This document shows positions 8,342-16,577 of a DNA stretch of 64,000 nt, in pieces (position 1 is the stretch's first letter; each line of letters opens with the position of its first letter). The notes beneath the pieces are model-generated. The model worked only from the letters and a program-made list of their open reading frames with translations, searched no databases and had not been told where the DNA came from. The DNA comes from Aeromicrobium endophyticum (GTDB lineage: Bacteria > Actinomycetota > Actinomycetes > Propionibacteriales > Nocardioidaceae), in the NCBI RefSeq assembly GCF_003586285.1, contig NZ_QUBR01000001.1, forward strand, positions 1,240,001 through 1,304,000, in the 5' to 3' direction. The position numbers and the translations under genes are program-made.

Positions 8342-9976
8342 TCAGCCCCTGCGGCGCAACGACGTCATGAGGTAGCCCAGCTCGCTCAGGCCGACGACCT
8401 TCGCGGCCGACACGAACGTCAGGAGCCCCGCCAGCCCCGCCACCGTCGTCGTCACCAGACCGCCGACGGCGCGCAGCGGCTCGACGCCGGCGGCGTCGAG
8501 ACCCGCTGCGACACCGAGCGTCACGAAGGCGGTGAGCACCAGGGCCACGACCATGCGGCGGATGAAGAAGCGCATCTCGCGGTCGATCATCGGCCCGATG
8601 GAGCGCGAGAGCAGCTTGACCGACAGCACCGAGCCGACGAGGTACGCGATCCCGTACGAGAGGGCGAGCATCATCGCGACGCGGTTGGAGTCGACCAGGT
8701 GCACGAGCACGATCGCGACACCGACGTTGACGATGCCGATGACCAGCTGGATGAAGAAGGGCGTGCGGTTGTCCTCGTTGGCGTAGAAGCCGCGCAGCAT
8801 CAGGTAGTGCACGGTGAACGCGACGGTGGCCAGGGAGAAGGCCTGGATCGTGTACCCGATCGCGAGCGTGCTGCCGCCGAGCGCTCCGAGGCCCCCTGCG
8901 ATGGCGGCCGCCGACTGCCCCAGACACGCCAGGGCGACCGCGAGGGGCGCGACGATGACCAGGGCGACACGGACCGTGCGGCCGAGCTCGAGCCGGAACC
9001 GGTCGTAGTTCCGGTCGGCGGCGAGCGCGGCGAGGGTCGGGATGATCGCGGTGGCGAGCGAGACCGTGATGACGCCGTGGGGCAGCTGGCTGATGAGGAA
9101 GCCGAGGCTGTAGACCGTCGAGCCCGCTCCCTTCTCGCCGTTCGCGGCACCCTTGATGGTGGCCGACGTGGCCAGGCGCGCGATGACGAGGAAGGCGACC
9201 TGGTTGACCACGATGAACATCAGCGTCCAGCCAGCCAGCCGTGCCGTGTGCCGCAGGCCGACGCCGCGGAAGTCGAACCGTGGGCGGTACCGGAATCCCG
9301 CCCGGCGAAGGTACGGCACGAGGACGAGCGCCTGGAGCGCGATCGCGGCGGTCGACCCCAGGCCGAGCACGAGACCCTCGTTCGTCGTGAACCCGCCGAC
9401 CCCCTGGCTGGTGCCGAAGACGAACGCGTAGACGATCACGACCGAGCAGGCGACGACGTTGTTGACGATCGGTGCCCACATCATGGGGCCGAAGCGGCCG
9501 CGCGCGTTGAGGACCTGACCAGCCAGGACGAACACGCCGTAGAAGAACACCTGCGGAAGGCACAGCAGCATCAGGAACTGGGCGGACTCGCGCTGCTCGG
9601 TGAACTTGGCCGCGAAGAGGTCGTCGTCGAAGACGATGCGCATCAGCACGGGGACGAGCACCATCAGCACGGCGGTGCCGGCGGCCAGGACCAGGACGCC
9701 CAGGGTGATGATCCGGTTGGCGTAGGCATCGCCGCCGTCGTCGTCGTTCTTCATGGCGCGGACGAGCTGCGGCACGAGGACGACGTTGAAGACGCCGCCG
9801 GCCAGCAGGATGTACAGCGTGTTGGGGATCGTGTTGGCGATGTCGAACAGGTCGCCGTTGAGCGCGGTGCCGATGACGACGGCGAGCAGACCTGTCCGCA
9901 GGAATCCCGTGACACGGGAGACGATCGTGCCGAGGGCCATCCATGCGCTGGCGCGGGCGACGGTGCGGTCAGTCAT
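8342..9976 (-). CDS. murJ: Lipid II flippase MurJ
   Basis: MurJ (MviN), a MOP-superfamily flippase, moves lipid II to the outer face of the membrane. The protein is about 544 residues with roughly 14 hydrophobic segments and the family start SAWMALGTIVSRVTGFLRT. PNTLYILLAGGVFNVVLVPQ and the later FYANEDNRTPFF loop are also typical. I chose ATG 9976; ATG 9985 is possible but its SD would be too close. The start overlaps the end of the DUF6049 gene by 8 bases. The C-terminal pseudokinase fusion of mycobacterial MviN is absent and is encoded by the next gene. Confidence 0.95.
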   Translation of the reverse strand: MTDRTVARASAWMALGTIVSRVTGFLRTGLLAVVIGTALNGDLFDIANTIPNTLYILLAGGVFNVVLVPQLVRAMKNDDDGGDAYANRIITLGVLVLAAGTAVLMVLVPVLMRIVFDDDLFAAKFTEQRESAQFLMLLCLPQVFFYGVFVLAGQVLNARGRFGPMMWAPIVNNVVACSVVIVYAFVFGTSQGVGGFTTNEGLVLGLGSTAAIALQALVLVPYLRRAGFRYRPRFDFRGVGLRHTARLAGWTLMFIVVNQVAFLVIARLATSATIKGAANGEKGAGSTVYSLGFLISQLPHGVITVSLATAIIPTLAALAADRNYDRFRLELGRTVRVALVIVAPLAVALACLGQSAAAIAGGLGALGGSTLAIGYTIQAFSLATVAFTVHYLMLRGFYANEDNRTPFFIQLVIGIVNVGVAIVLVHLVDSNRVAMMLALSYGIAYLVGSVLSVKLLSRSIGPMIDREMRFFIRRMVVALVLTAFVTLGVAAGLDAAGVEPLRAVGGLVTTTVAGLAGLLTFVSAAKVVGLSELGYLMTSLRRRG

Positions 9977-12071
9977 CGTCGTCATCGCCTGCGGGAGCGG
10001 TGCTGCCCGCGTCGGCGGCCACGACGCGGTTCTCGCCCCTGCGCCGCCGGTGGAACCGGCGCACCAGCGCCAGGAGCACGAGCACACCGGCGGCACCCAT
10101 CGCGACCCACAGCACCGTGCTGATGCTGCTCGACTGCACCTTGAACGGGGTGGACGCGCCGAGCCTCTGGCCGCCGTCGGTGACCAGGTGGGGAGTCAGG
10201 AACGTGGTCCGTTGGCCGCCGAGATCGATCTGCACCGTCACGGTGCGTCGCTCGCCGGCCGCGATGGCCACCGACTTGACGGTCGGGATGGTCAGCGCGG
10301 GATTGCTGGAGTCGAGGTCGACGCCCACGCGGACGGCCTCGCCCGTGTCGTTGCGGATCGTGAGCGGGAAGCCGCCCTTCGAGCTCGACAGCGTCACCGA
10401 CGGAGGCGCCTCGATCGTGATCTTGTCGAGGGCCGCGCCTGCCCGGCGGGCTCGCGCGGTCGCGAGCGACAGGCCCTCCGACCGGTCGAGACGCCAGCGG
10501 ACGGCCAGCAGCTCGGCGACGTCGCGCGCCAGAGCGGCGTCGAAGCCGTCGTTCTGGGCGATGATCGAGCTGAGCGTACGGCCCTTCGACACCATCGTGG
10601 CAGCCGCGTCGAGCTGGGCACGAGAGAGCGGGCGGGCCTTCGCGCGCGAGGGCACGCGCCCGTCGTAGCTGGGTACCGAGCTGGTCAGGACGGCGTCGAG
10701 GCTCGTGGGCTGCACGAACGGCGCCGAGAACGCAGTGGCGAGCTGGCCCGACGCCCAGTCGGTGCCGGGATCCCACTGAGGGTCGACGAGCACCACGGCG
10801 TCGGCCCGCGAGGAGGGGTCGATCGTCCGTTCGAGCACTGCGAGGGCCGCTTCGCTCAGCAGCCGCTGTCGCAGCGTCGTGGCCGACTCGTCACCCGGGG
10901 TGTCGCCGTCCTTGACGTCGTCGACGAGCAGCGGCACCGGACCGCTCGTGGACGCGTACTTGACGACCGAGCCCATCCGGCGTGACCAGTCGGGCACCGA
11001 GTCGGGTGTGACGATGACGGGTGCGTCGCCGTCGCCACGCACCTCGGACAACAGGGTGCGGCTCACCCCGTCGCGCGTCGGCCACGAGACACGGCGTCCG
11101 CTGAGCTGGTACGTGGACAGGGCGTCCTGGGTGGCCCGCTCGACCGCCGAGCGCAGCGACGACCGCAGGTCGGGATGCTCCGACAGGGCGAGCACGTCGG
11201 TGCGGTCGTAGTCGAGGATCCACGGGCTCCTGACCCGGGCGAACTCGAGCAGGTCGTTGAGGAACGTCGACGCGGCGGCCTCCTGCTCGGACGAGACCTC
11301 GACGTCGTCGGGCACGTGGCGGTCGTTGGCCAGGTCGTCCACCCCGACCAGCAGGGCCGGGTCGAGCACCACGGTCGCGCCGCCCGCCGGGGTGCTGGCA
11401 GCCAGGTCGAGCAGGTTGCGCAGGCGCCCGCCGGGCGCGACGGCCTCCAGCAGGCTCTGGGGGTCGGTGTAGTCGCCGTCGGCGCCGCGCCGGTCGGGCA
11501 TGAGGAACGGCCACACGATCGACGCCGGCACGGTGCCCTCCGGCGACGAGACGAGCGGGAGGAACGTGGTCGCCCGGGCGACCGCGACGGGGCTGCGGTT
11601 GCCCTGGTCGTCGGTGGCCAGGATCTGCACCCCGGCGGGGTAGACGCCCTCGGCACCCGTGATGCCGAGCTGGTCGTAGGGGACGTCGATGCGGAACGGG
11701 ACGGTCTGGCCGGGGGCCAGGTCGCCGACCTCGTCGAAGGTCCCGGCCTCGATGATGCGGACGCCGGTGTACGCCTTGCCGTCCGAGGTGGCCTGGTCGA
11801 TCTGGCGACGCGTCGTGAACGGCGACGCCGGGATCACGAAGTAGGCCTGCACCTTGGTCCAGGCGTGGTCGTCGCGGTTGCTGACGGTGCCGGTCAGCGT
11901 GACGTCGCGACCCGGTGCCAGCAGCGTCGGCTCGAGCGTCCCGATCGCGACGCTGAGGCCTGGCTCGTCGTCATCGGCGGCGATGGCCTGTCCGGGGCCG
12001 AGACCGAGCGTTGCGATCACGGTCAGGAGCAGCGCGACGAGGATTGTGCACCGGCGGCTGCTCACCCGCAC
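9969..12071 (-). CDS. DUF6049 family secreted, membrane-anchored protein
   Basis: A 700-residue protein with a signal peptide (cleavage probably near AIA-AD, residue 31), a large extracellular region, a membrane segment near 655-680 and a basic cytoplasmic stop (RRFHRRRRGE) followed by an acidic tail. Place and size match the M. tuberculosis Rv3909 family (DUF6049), conserved directly upstream of murJ and of unknown function. A late beta-rich part (about 560-640) resembles an Ig-like fold. The start is GTG 12071. It probably works with MurJ in envelope assembly, an inference from synteny. It is divergent from cca. Confidence 0.85.
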   Translation of the reverse strand: MRVSSRRCTILVALLLTVIATLGLGPGQAIAADDDEPGLSVAIGTLEPTLLAPGRDVTLTGTVSNRDDHAWTKVQAYFVIPASPFTTRRQIDQATSDGKAYTGVRIIEAGTFDEVGDLAPGQTVPFRIDVPYDQLGITGAEGVYPAGVQILATDDQGNRSPVAVARATTFLPLVSSPEGTVPASIVWPFLMPDRRGADGDYTDPQSLLEAVAPGGRLRNLLDLAASTPAGGATVVLDPALLVGVDDLANDRHVPDDVEVSSEQEAAASTFLNDLLEFARVRSPWILDYDRTDVLALSEHPDLRSSLRSAVERATQDALSTYQLSGRRVSWPTRDGVSRTLLSEVRGDGDAPVIVTPDSVPDWSRRMGSVVKYASTSGPVPLLVDDVKDGDTPGDESATTLRQRLLSEAALAVLERTIDPSSRADAVVLVDPQWDPGTDWASGQLATAFSAPFVQPTSLDAVLTSSVPSYDGRVPSRAKARPLSRAQLDAAATMVSKGRTLSSIIAQNDGFDAALARDVAELLAVRWRLDRSEGLSLATARARRAGAALDKITIEAPPSVTLSSSKGGFPLTIRNDTGEAVRVGVDLDSSNPALTIPTVKSVAIAAGERRTVTVQIDLGGQRTTFLTPHLVTDGGQRLGASTPFKVQSSSISTVLWVAMGAAGVLVLLALVRRFHRRRRGENRVVAADAGSTAPAGDDDDD

Positions 12072-12137
12072 ATGTTAGACGTACGGCACCCGCCGACAGG
12101 CCCAAGCAGCTGCGGCTCGACGGTAGAGTGTCTCCCC

Positions 12138-13580
12138 GTGCCCATGCCCTCACTGACCGCCGACCGCCGGGCCCGGATCGATGCCGAGCTCGAGGCCCAC
12201 CCGTTCCTGGCCGAGCTCGGCGCCCTGTTCGAGGCGGCCGGCCACGAGCTCGCGATCGTCGGCGGTCCGGTGCGCGACGCCGTGCTGGGACGGCCCGGCA
12301 ACGACTGGGACTTCGCCACCTCGGCACGTCCCGACGACATCGAGCGCATCGCCGCTGGGTGGGCCGACGCGATCTGGGACGTGGGTCGCGACTTCGGCAC
12401 GATCGGGCTGCGCAAGCGCGACCACCAGCTCGAGATCACGACGTACCGCACCGACGCGTACGACGAGGGCTCTCGCAAGCCCGACGTGCAGTTCGGAGAC
12501 TCGCTCGACGGCGACCTGTCGCGCCGCGACTTCGCGGTCAACGCCATGGCGATCCGCCTGCCGTCGCGCGAGTTCGTCGACCTGTTCGGTGGTCTCGACG
12601 ACATCGACGCCCAGCTGCTGCGCACGCCCGTCACCCCCGAGCAGTCGTTCAGCGACGATCCGCTGCGCATGATGCGCGCCGCCCGGTTCGTGGCCCAGCT
12701 GGGCTTCGGCGCGGCGCCCGAGGTGGTCGCCGCGATGACGGCGATGGCCGGACGGCTCGAGATCGTCTCGGCCGAGCGCATCCGCGACGAGCTCGACAAG
12801 CTGATCACCAGTGACCACCCCGTCGCCGGGCTGCGCCTGCTGGTCGAGACCGGTCTGGCCGAGCAGATGCTGCCCGAGCTGCCGGCGCTGATCCTCGAGC
12901 GCGACGAGCACCACCGTCACAAGGACGTCTACGAGCACTCGCTGACGGTGCTCGAGCAGGCCATCGCCCTCGAGGACCGTCTCGACGCGGCGCCCGACCT
13001 CGTGATCCGGCTCGCGGCGCTGCTGCACGACATCGGCAAGCCCAAGACCCGCCGGTTCGCCGACGGCGGCACCGTCACGTTCCACCACCACGACGTCGTG
13101 GGCGCCAAGCTGGCCCGCAAGCGGATGAAGGCCCTGCGCTACAGCAACGACACCATCGACCAGGTCACGCTGCTGATCGAGCTGCACCTGCGCTTCCACG
13201 GCTACGGCTCGGGCGAGTGGACCGACTCGGCGGTCCGTCGCTACGTCCGCGACGCCGGTGACCAGCTCGAGCGCCTGCACATCCTCACCCGTGCCGACTG
13301 CACGACGCGCAACCAGCGCAAGGCGCAGCGGCTGCAGCGCACGTACGACGAGCTCGAGCGTCGCATCGCGGTGCTGGCCGAGGCCGAGGAGCTCGGGTCG
13401 ATCCGTCCTGACCTCGACGGGGGCCAGATCATGTCGATCCTCGGCATCCCGCCGGGCCCCGAGGTCGGCGAGGCCTACCGGTTCCTGCTCGACCTGCGCA
13501 TGGACCGCGGGCCGCTCGGCGAGGCCGACGCGACCGAGGCGCTGAAGGCCTTCTGGGCGGCGCGGCCCCAGCCCGGGTGA
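12138..13580 (+). CDS. cca: CCA tRNA nucleotidyltransferase
   Basis: Adds or repairs the 3' CCA of tRNA (family also includes poly(A) polymerase). The 480-residue protein has the class II nucleotidyltransferase signature IVGGPVRDAVLG with the catalytic NDWDF (D56, D58), the RRDF motif (129-132), and a C-terminal HD domain (LLHDIGKPKT, H297-D298). It sits where pcnA sits in M. tuberculosis, divergent from the DUF6049 gene. A -10 element TAGAGT (12124-12129) lies eight bases before GTG 12138, so the mRNA may be leaderless; ATG 12144 is the alternative. The mutT-like gene found beside pcnA in mycobacteria is missing. Confidence 0.95.
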   Translation: MPMPSLTADRRARIDAELEAHPFLAELGALFEAAGHELAIVGGPVRDAVLGRPGNDWDFATSARPDDIERIAAGWADAIWDVGRDFGTIGLRKRDHQLEITTYRTDAYDEGSRKPDVQFGDSLDGDLSRRDFAVNAMAIRLPSREFVDLFGGLDDIDAQLLRTPVTPEQSFSDDPLRMMRAARFVAQLGFGAAPEVVAAMTAMAGRLEIVSAERIRDELDKLITSDHPVAGLRLLVETGLAEQMLPELPALILERDEHHRHKDVYEHSLTVLEQAIALEDRLDAAPDLVIRLAALLHDIGKPKTRRFADGGTVTFHHHDVVGAKLARKRMKALRYSNDTIDQVTLLIELHLRFHGYGSGEWTDSAVRRYVRDAGDQLERLHILTRADCTTRNQRKAQRLQRTYDELERRIAVLAEAEELGSIRPDLDGGQIMSILGIPPGPEVGEAYRFLLDLRMDRGPLGEADATEALKAFWAARPQPG

Positions 13581-13621
13581 CCTAGGCTCTGCACCATGGA
13601 TCTCCTGCGGACCGGCGCCTG

Positions 13622-14548
13622 ATGGCCGGCGGACTCATGGCCCTGCTCGACGACGTCGCGGCCCTGGCCAAGCTGGCCGCGGCCTCGGTCGACGACATCG
13701 GCGCCGCCGCCGGCCGTGCCAGCACCAAGGCTGCCGGGGTCGTCGTCGACGACGCCGCCGTGACGCCGCGCTACGTCCAGGGCTTCGACCCGTCACGCGA
13801 GCTGACGGTCATCCGCAAGATCGCCGTGGGGTCGTTGCGCAACAAGATCGTGTTCATCCTGCCGGCGGCGCTGCTGCTGAGCCAGTACGCGGAGTGGCTG
13901 CTGGCGCCGATCCTGATGCTCGGCGGCACGTACCTCGCCTTCGAGGGAGCCGAGAAGCTGTGGGAGAAGTTCGGTCCCGGCGAGCACCACGCTGCCGCCG
14001 AGCCGGTCGCGGCCGACGGGGGCGCCGACCACGAGAAGACCATGGTCAGCAGCGCGATCCGCACCGACTTCATCCTGTCGGCCGAGATCATGGTCATCGC
14101 CCTCAAGGAGGTCACCGACGAGCCCTTCGTGTCGCGGGCGCTGATCCTGGCGGTCGTCGCGGTCGCCATCACGGCGCTCGTCTACGGCGCGGTCGGGCTG
14201 ATCGTCAAGATGGACGACATCGGGCTGCACCTGGCCAAGAAGTCGTCGGCCGTCGCCCAGAAGGTCGGACGGGGGCTCGTCGTCGGCATGCCGATCTTCC
14301 TGCAGGTGCTGGCCAGCGTCGGCATCGTCGCGATGCTGTGGGTCGGCGGCCACATCCTGCTGGTCAATGCCGACGAGCTCGGCTGGCACTGGCCCTACGA
14401 GACGGTGCACCACTGGGAGAAGGACGCCGGCGGCGGCACGGTCGGGTGGATCGTCAACACCGCGTGCTCGGCGGTCATCGGCGTCGTGGTCGGCGCGATC
14501 GTCGTGGCGATCATGCACCTCGTCCCCCGCAGGACCGCCAAGCACTGA
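13622..14548 (+). CDS. DUF808 family inner membrane protein (YedI-like)
   Basis: A 308-residue membrane protein of the DUF808 family. It shares the family start MAGG..ALLDDVAALAKLAA, the RELTVIRKIAVGSLRNK segment and the GGTYLAFEGAEK motif, with about six to seven hydrophobic stretches later. E. coli YedI is the best-known relative; its biochemical function is unknown. It stands alone, 41 bases after cca, and may be co-transcribed with it. The second ATG (six codons in) is a possible alternative start. Confidence 0.9.
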   Translation: MAGGLMALLDDVAALAKLAAASVDDIGAAAGRASTKAAGVVVDDAAVTPRYVQGFDPSRELTVIRKIAVGSLRNKIVFILPAALLLSQYAEWLLAPILMLGGTYLAFEGAEKLWEKFGPGEHHAAAEPVAADGGADHEKTMVSSAIRTDFILSAEIMVIALKEVTDEPFVSRALILAVVAVAITALVYGAVGLIVKMDDIGLHLAKKSSAVAQKVGRGLVVGMPIFLQVLASVGIVAMLWVGGHILLVNADELGWHWPYETVHHWEKDAGGGTVGWIVNTACSAVIGVVVGAIVVAIMHLVPRRTAKH

Positions 14549-14638
14549 CCCGGTCGACCCTGGTGCTTCTCGCCAGGACCGGAACGACCAGCTCGGCTCG
14601 ACGCTTGCGCGGTGTCGAGGGTGATGATCGTGCGCTGT

Positions 14639-14665
14639 CGCACCCAGGACTAGGTCCTGGGTGCG
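14639..14665. terminator. Terminator hairpin at the gntR stop
   Basis: A 12-bp perfect stem (CGCACCCAGGAC / GTCCTGGGTGCG) with loop TAG. It covers the stop codon of the GntR gene on the minus strand and can end transcription from both directions between the DUF808 gene and gntR. No U-tract. Confidence 0.75.
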
Positions 14666-15309
14666 CTCATGTGCTCCAGCAGCTTTTCCTCGGCGTGCGC
14701 CAGGTGATCGAGACCGGCGCTGCCGGCGCGCGCCGCGTCCCCGGAGCGGATGGCGCGAAGGATCGTCTCGTGCTCGGACGCGATCTCGGTCGCGTCGAGC
14801 AGGTGGCGGCTCTGCACCTGGGCAAGACAGAGGCGCATCTCGTTGATGATGAGCGCGTGGGATCGGGCGAGGCGAGCGCTTCCCAGGCTGAGGACCAGAG
14901 CACGGTGGAACTCGATGTCGGCATCGACGATGGGTGCGACGTCCATGCCGGCAGCGGCGGTGGCGAAGGCCGCGTGAGCCGTCTCCGCGGCCGGAGCAAC
15001 GCGACGCTCGGCGGCGAGCAGCTCGTAGCAGCGTGACTCGATCACGCCGCGGGCGAAGTACAAGTCCTTGACCTGGGACGTGTCGAGCACGGGCACGCGC
15101 GCACTGCGGTGCGCCGTGCGCTCGAGCAGGCCTTCTCCGACGAGCCGCTCGATCGCGGCCTTCGCGGTCTGCCGGGCGACTTGATAGTCGTTGGCGACGG
15201 ACGCCTCGGTGACGGGAACGCCAGCCTTGATGTCTTCGGTCAGGACGCGTTCGCGCAGCGACTCTGCGAGTGCGTCGCCGACCGACTGTGTCACGAGGGG
15301 GATTGGCAC
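14650..15309 (-). CDS. GntR family regulator, FCD (FadR) subfamily
   Basis: A 219-residue regulator. Residues 5-70 are a GntR winged helix (TEASVANDYQVARQTAKAAIERL), followed by an all-helical FCD ligand domain with the usual metal-binding pattern: D-x3-H in DIEFHRAL, H in SEHETIL, and H in LDHLAHAEE. FCD regulators sense small organic acids. The start is GTG 15309, preceded by GAGAGGA at good spacing; an upstream frame extension lacks conservation. It is divergent from the glycerate kinase operon and most likely controls it through the repeat at 15368-15386. Confidence 0.88.
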   Translation of the reverse strand: MPIPLVTQSVGDALAESLRERVLTEDIKAGVPVTEASVANDYQVARQTAKAAIERLVGEGLLERTAHRSARVPVLDTSQVKDLYFARGVIESRCYELLAAERRVAPAAETAHAAFATAAAGMDVAPIVDADIEFHRALVLSLGSARLARSHALIINEMRLCLAQVQSRHLLDATEIASEHETILRAIRSGDAARAGSAGLDHLAHAEEKLLEHMSAPRT

Positions 15310-15367
15310 AGGTCGTGTCCTCTCGTGCTGATGTGCTCGGGCGACCCACGATATCCGACGACAATCA

Positions 15368-15386
15368 GACAAGACGGTCGCTTGTC
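15368..15386. promoter_or_regulatory. Candidate GntR operator
   Basis: Inverted repeat GACAAG-7-CTTGTC in the gntR/glycerate kinase intergenic region. The same spacer also carries TTGTCGT...ACGAACAA (15383-15405), so two overlapping imperfect palindromes are present. Position between divergent genes makes it the likely binding site of the adjacent regulator. This is inference without binding data. Confidence 0.5.
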
Positions 15387-15425
15387 GTGATAACTTGACG
15401 AACAATCTGCGTGATGGAGGACACG

Positions 15426-16577
15426 GTGGGAAGAACAGCCAAGAGGATCGTGCTGGCCCCGGACAAGTTCAAGGGGTCGGTGACGGCGCTGGAGGTCATC
15501 GACTCCATGGCGCAGGCATGTCACGCGGTGGACGGCATCGTCGTCGATCCCATGGGACTCGCCGACGGCGGGGACGGCAGCGTCGACGCCGCGCTGTCGC
15601 GGGGTTGGGACGAGCTGGTCGTGCCTGCCACCGATGCGTGGGGTGGCCCTGTCAGTGCGCGGATCGCCGTCCACGAGGGTCGCGCCATCGTCGAGGTCGC
15701 GACCATCTGCGGTCTCGGCGCGCGCCGTCCCTCCGCGGGCGAGGCGGCCGGAGCGAGCACCCGCGGGGTGGGTGTCGTGTTGAGCACGCTGGTGGAACAC
15801 GGCTTCCACGATGTGACACTGGCGCTCGGGGGAAGCGCCACGACCGACGGGGGCGCGGGCATGCTCCGTGCACTGGGCGCCGTGATGCTCGACGGCCGGG
15901 GTGACCCGATCGGCGACGGACCGGACGGGCTGCTCGACTGCCGCGCCGTCGACCTGTCAGGTGCCCTGGCCGCGGTCGATGGGCTGGAGCTGAGGTTGGC
16001 CTGTGACGTCGACACGCCCATGGTCGGCGTCGACGGATCGGCCGAGATGTTCGCCCGGCAGAAGGGTGCCGACGACGACACGGTGCAGGTCTTGTCGGCA
16101 GCGCTCGCGCAGCTCGCTTCGGTGATCGAGCCCGCGGCCGGACATGAGGGGGCCAGCACGGTGCCCGGATCCGGGGCCGCCGGAGGCCTGGCCTGGGCGG
16201 GCCTCGTCATCGGCGGGACGATCCGGCCGGGCAGCGAGGTGTTCCTCGATCTCCTCGACGCCGAGCGGGTCATCGGCGGCGCGACCCTGGTCGTCACGGG
16301 GGAAGGCTGCCTCGACGAGCAGAGCCTGCGCGGCAAGGCACCCGTGGCGGTAGCGCGCCTGGCGGCGGGGTTGGACGTGCCGGCGATCGCCATCGTCGGC
16401 AGCAACCGGTTGCCGGAGTCGGCGGACCACCCCTTCGCGCGTGTCATCGCCCTCGACCGGATCGACCCCGCCTGCGCCAGCGACCCTTCGCTCACGCGCG
16501 TGCTGCTCGAGAAGGTCATGGCTGACGTGCTGGCGAACCACCTACCCACCCTGACGACAACAGGAGATCATCGATGA
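15426..16577 (+). CDS. Glycerate kinase
   Basis: A 383-residue glycerate kinase of the GlxK/GarK (glycerate kinase type 1) family, converting D-glycerate to phosphoglycerate with ATP. Typical motifs are VLAPDKFKGSVTALEV at the N terminus, PMGLADGGDGSVDA, TLALGGSATTDGGAGML and VVTGEGCLDEQSLRGKAP. The chosen start is GTG 15426 because GGAGGA lies five bases upstream; starts at 15411/15414 would overlap that SD. It is first in a three-gene operon with a secernin-like hydrolase (four-base overlap) and an NCS1 permease. Such kinases often finish glyoxylate/allantoin or sugar-acid catabolism. Confidence 0.93.
   Translation: MGRTAKRIVLAPDKFKGSVTALEVIDSMAQACHAVDGIVVDPMGLADGGDGSVDAALSRGWDELVVPATDAWGGPVSARIAVHEGRAIVEVATICGLGARRPSAGEAAGASTRGVGVVLSTLVEHGFHDVTLALGGSATTDGGAGMLRALGAVMLDGRGDPIGDGPDGLLDCRAVDLSGALAAVDGLELRLACDVDTPMVGVDGSAEMFARQKGADDDTVQVLSAALAQLASVIEPAAGHEGASTVPGSGAAGGLAWAGLVIGGTIRPGSEVFLDLLDAERVIGGATLVVTGEGCLDEQSLRGKAPVAVARLAAGLDVPAIAIVGSNRLPESADHPFARVIALDRIDPACASDPSLTRVLLEKVMADVLANHLPTLTTTGDHR

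Noticed and set aside
8246..10123. Long plus-strand frame opposite murJ
   Set aside because: Low-complexity, charged antisense translation; murJ on the minus strand has all family motifs.
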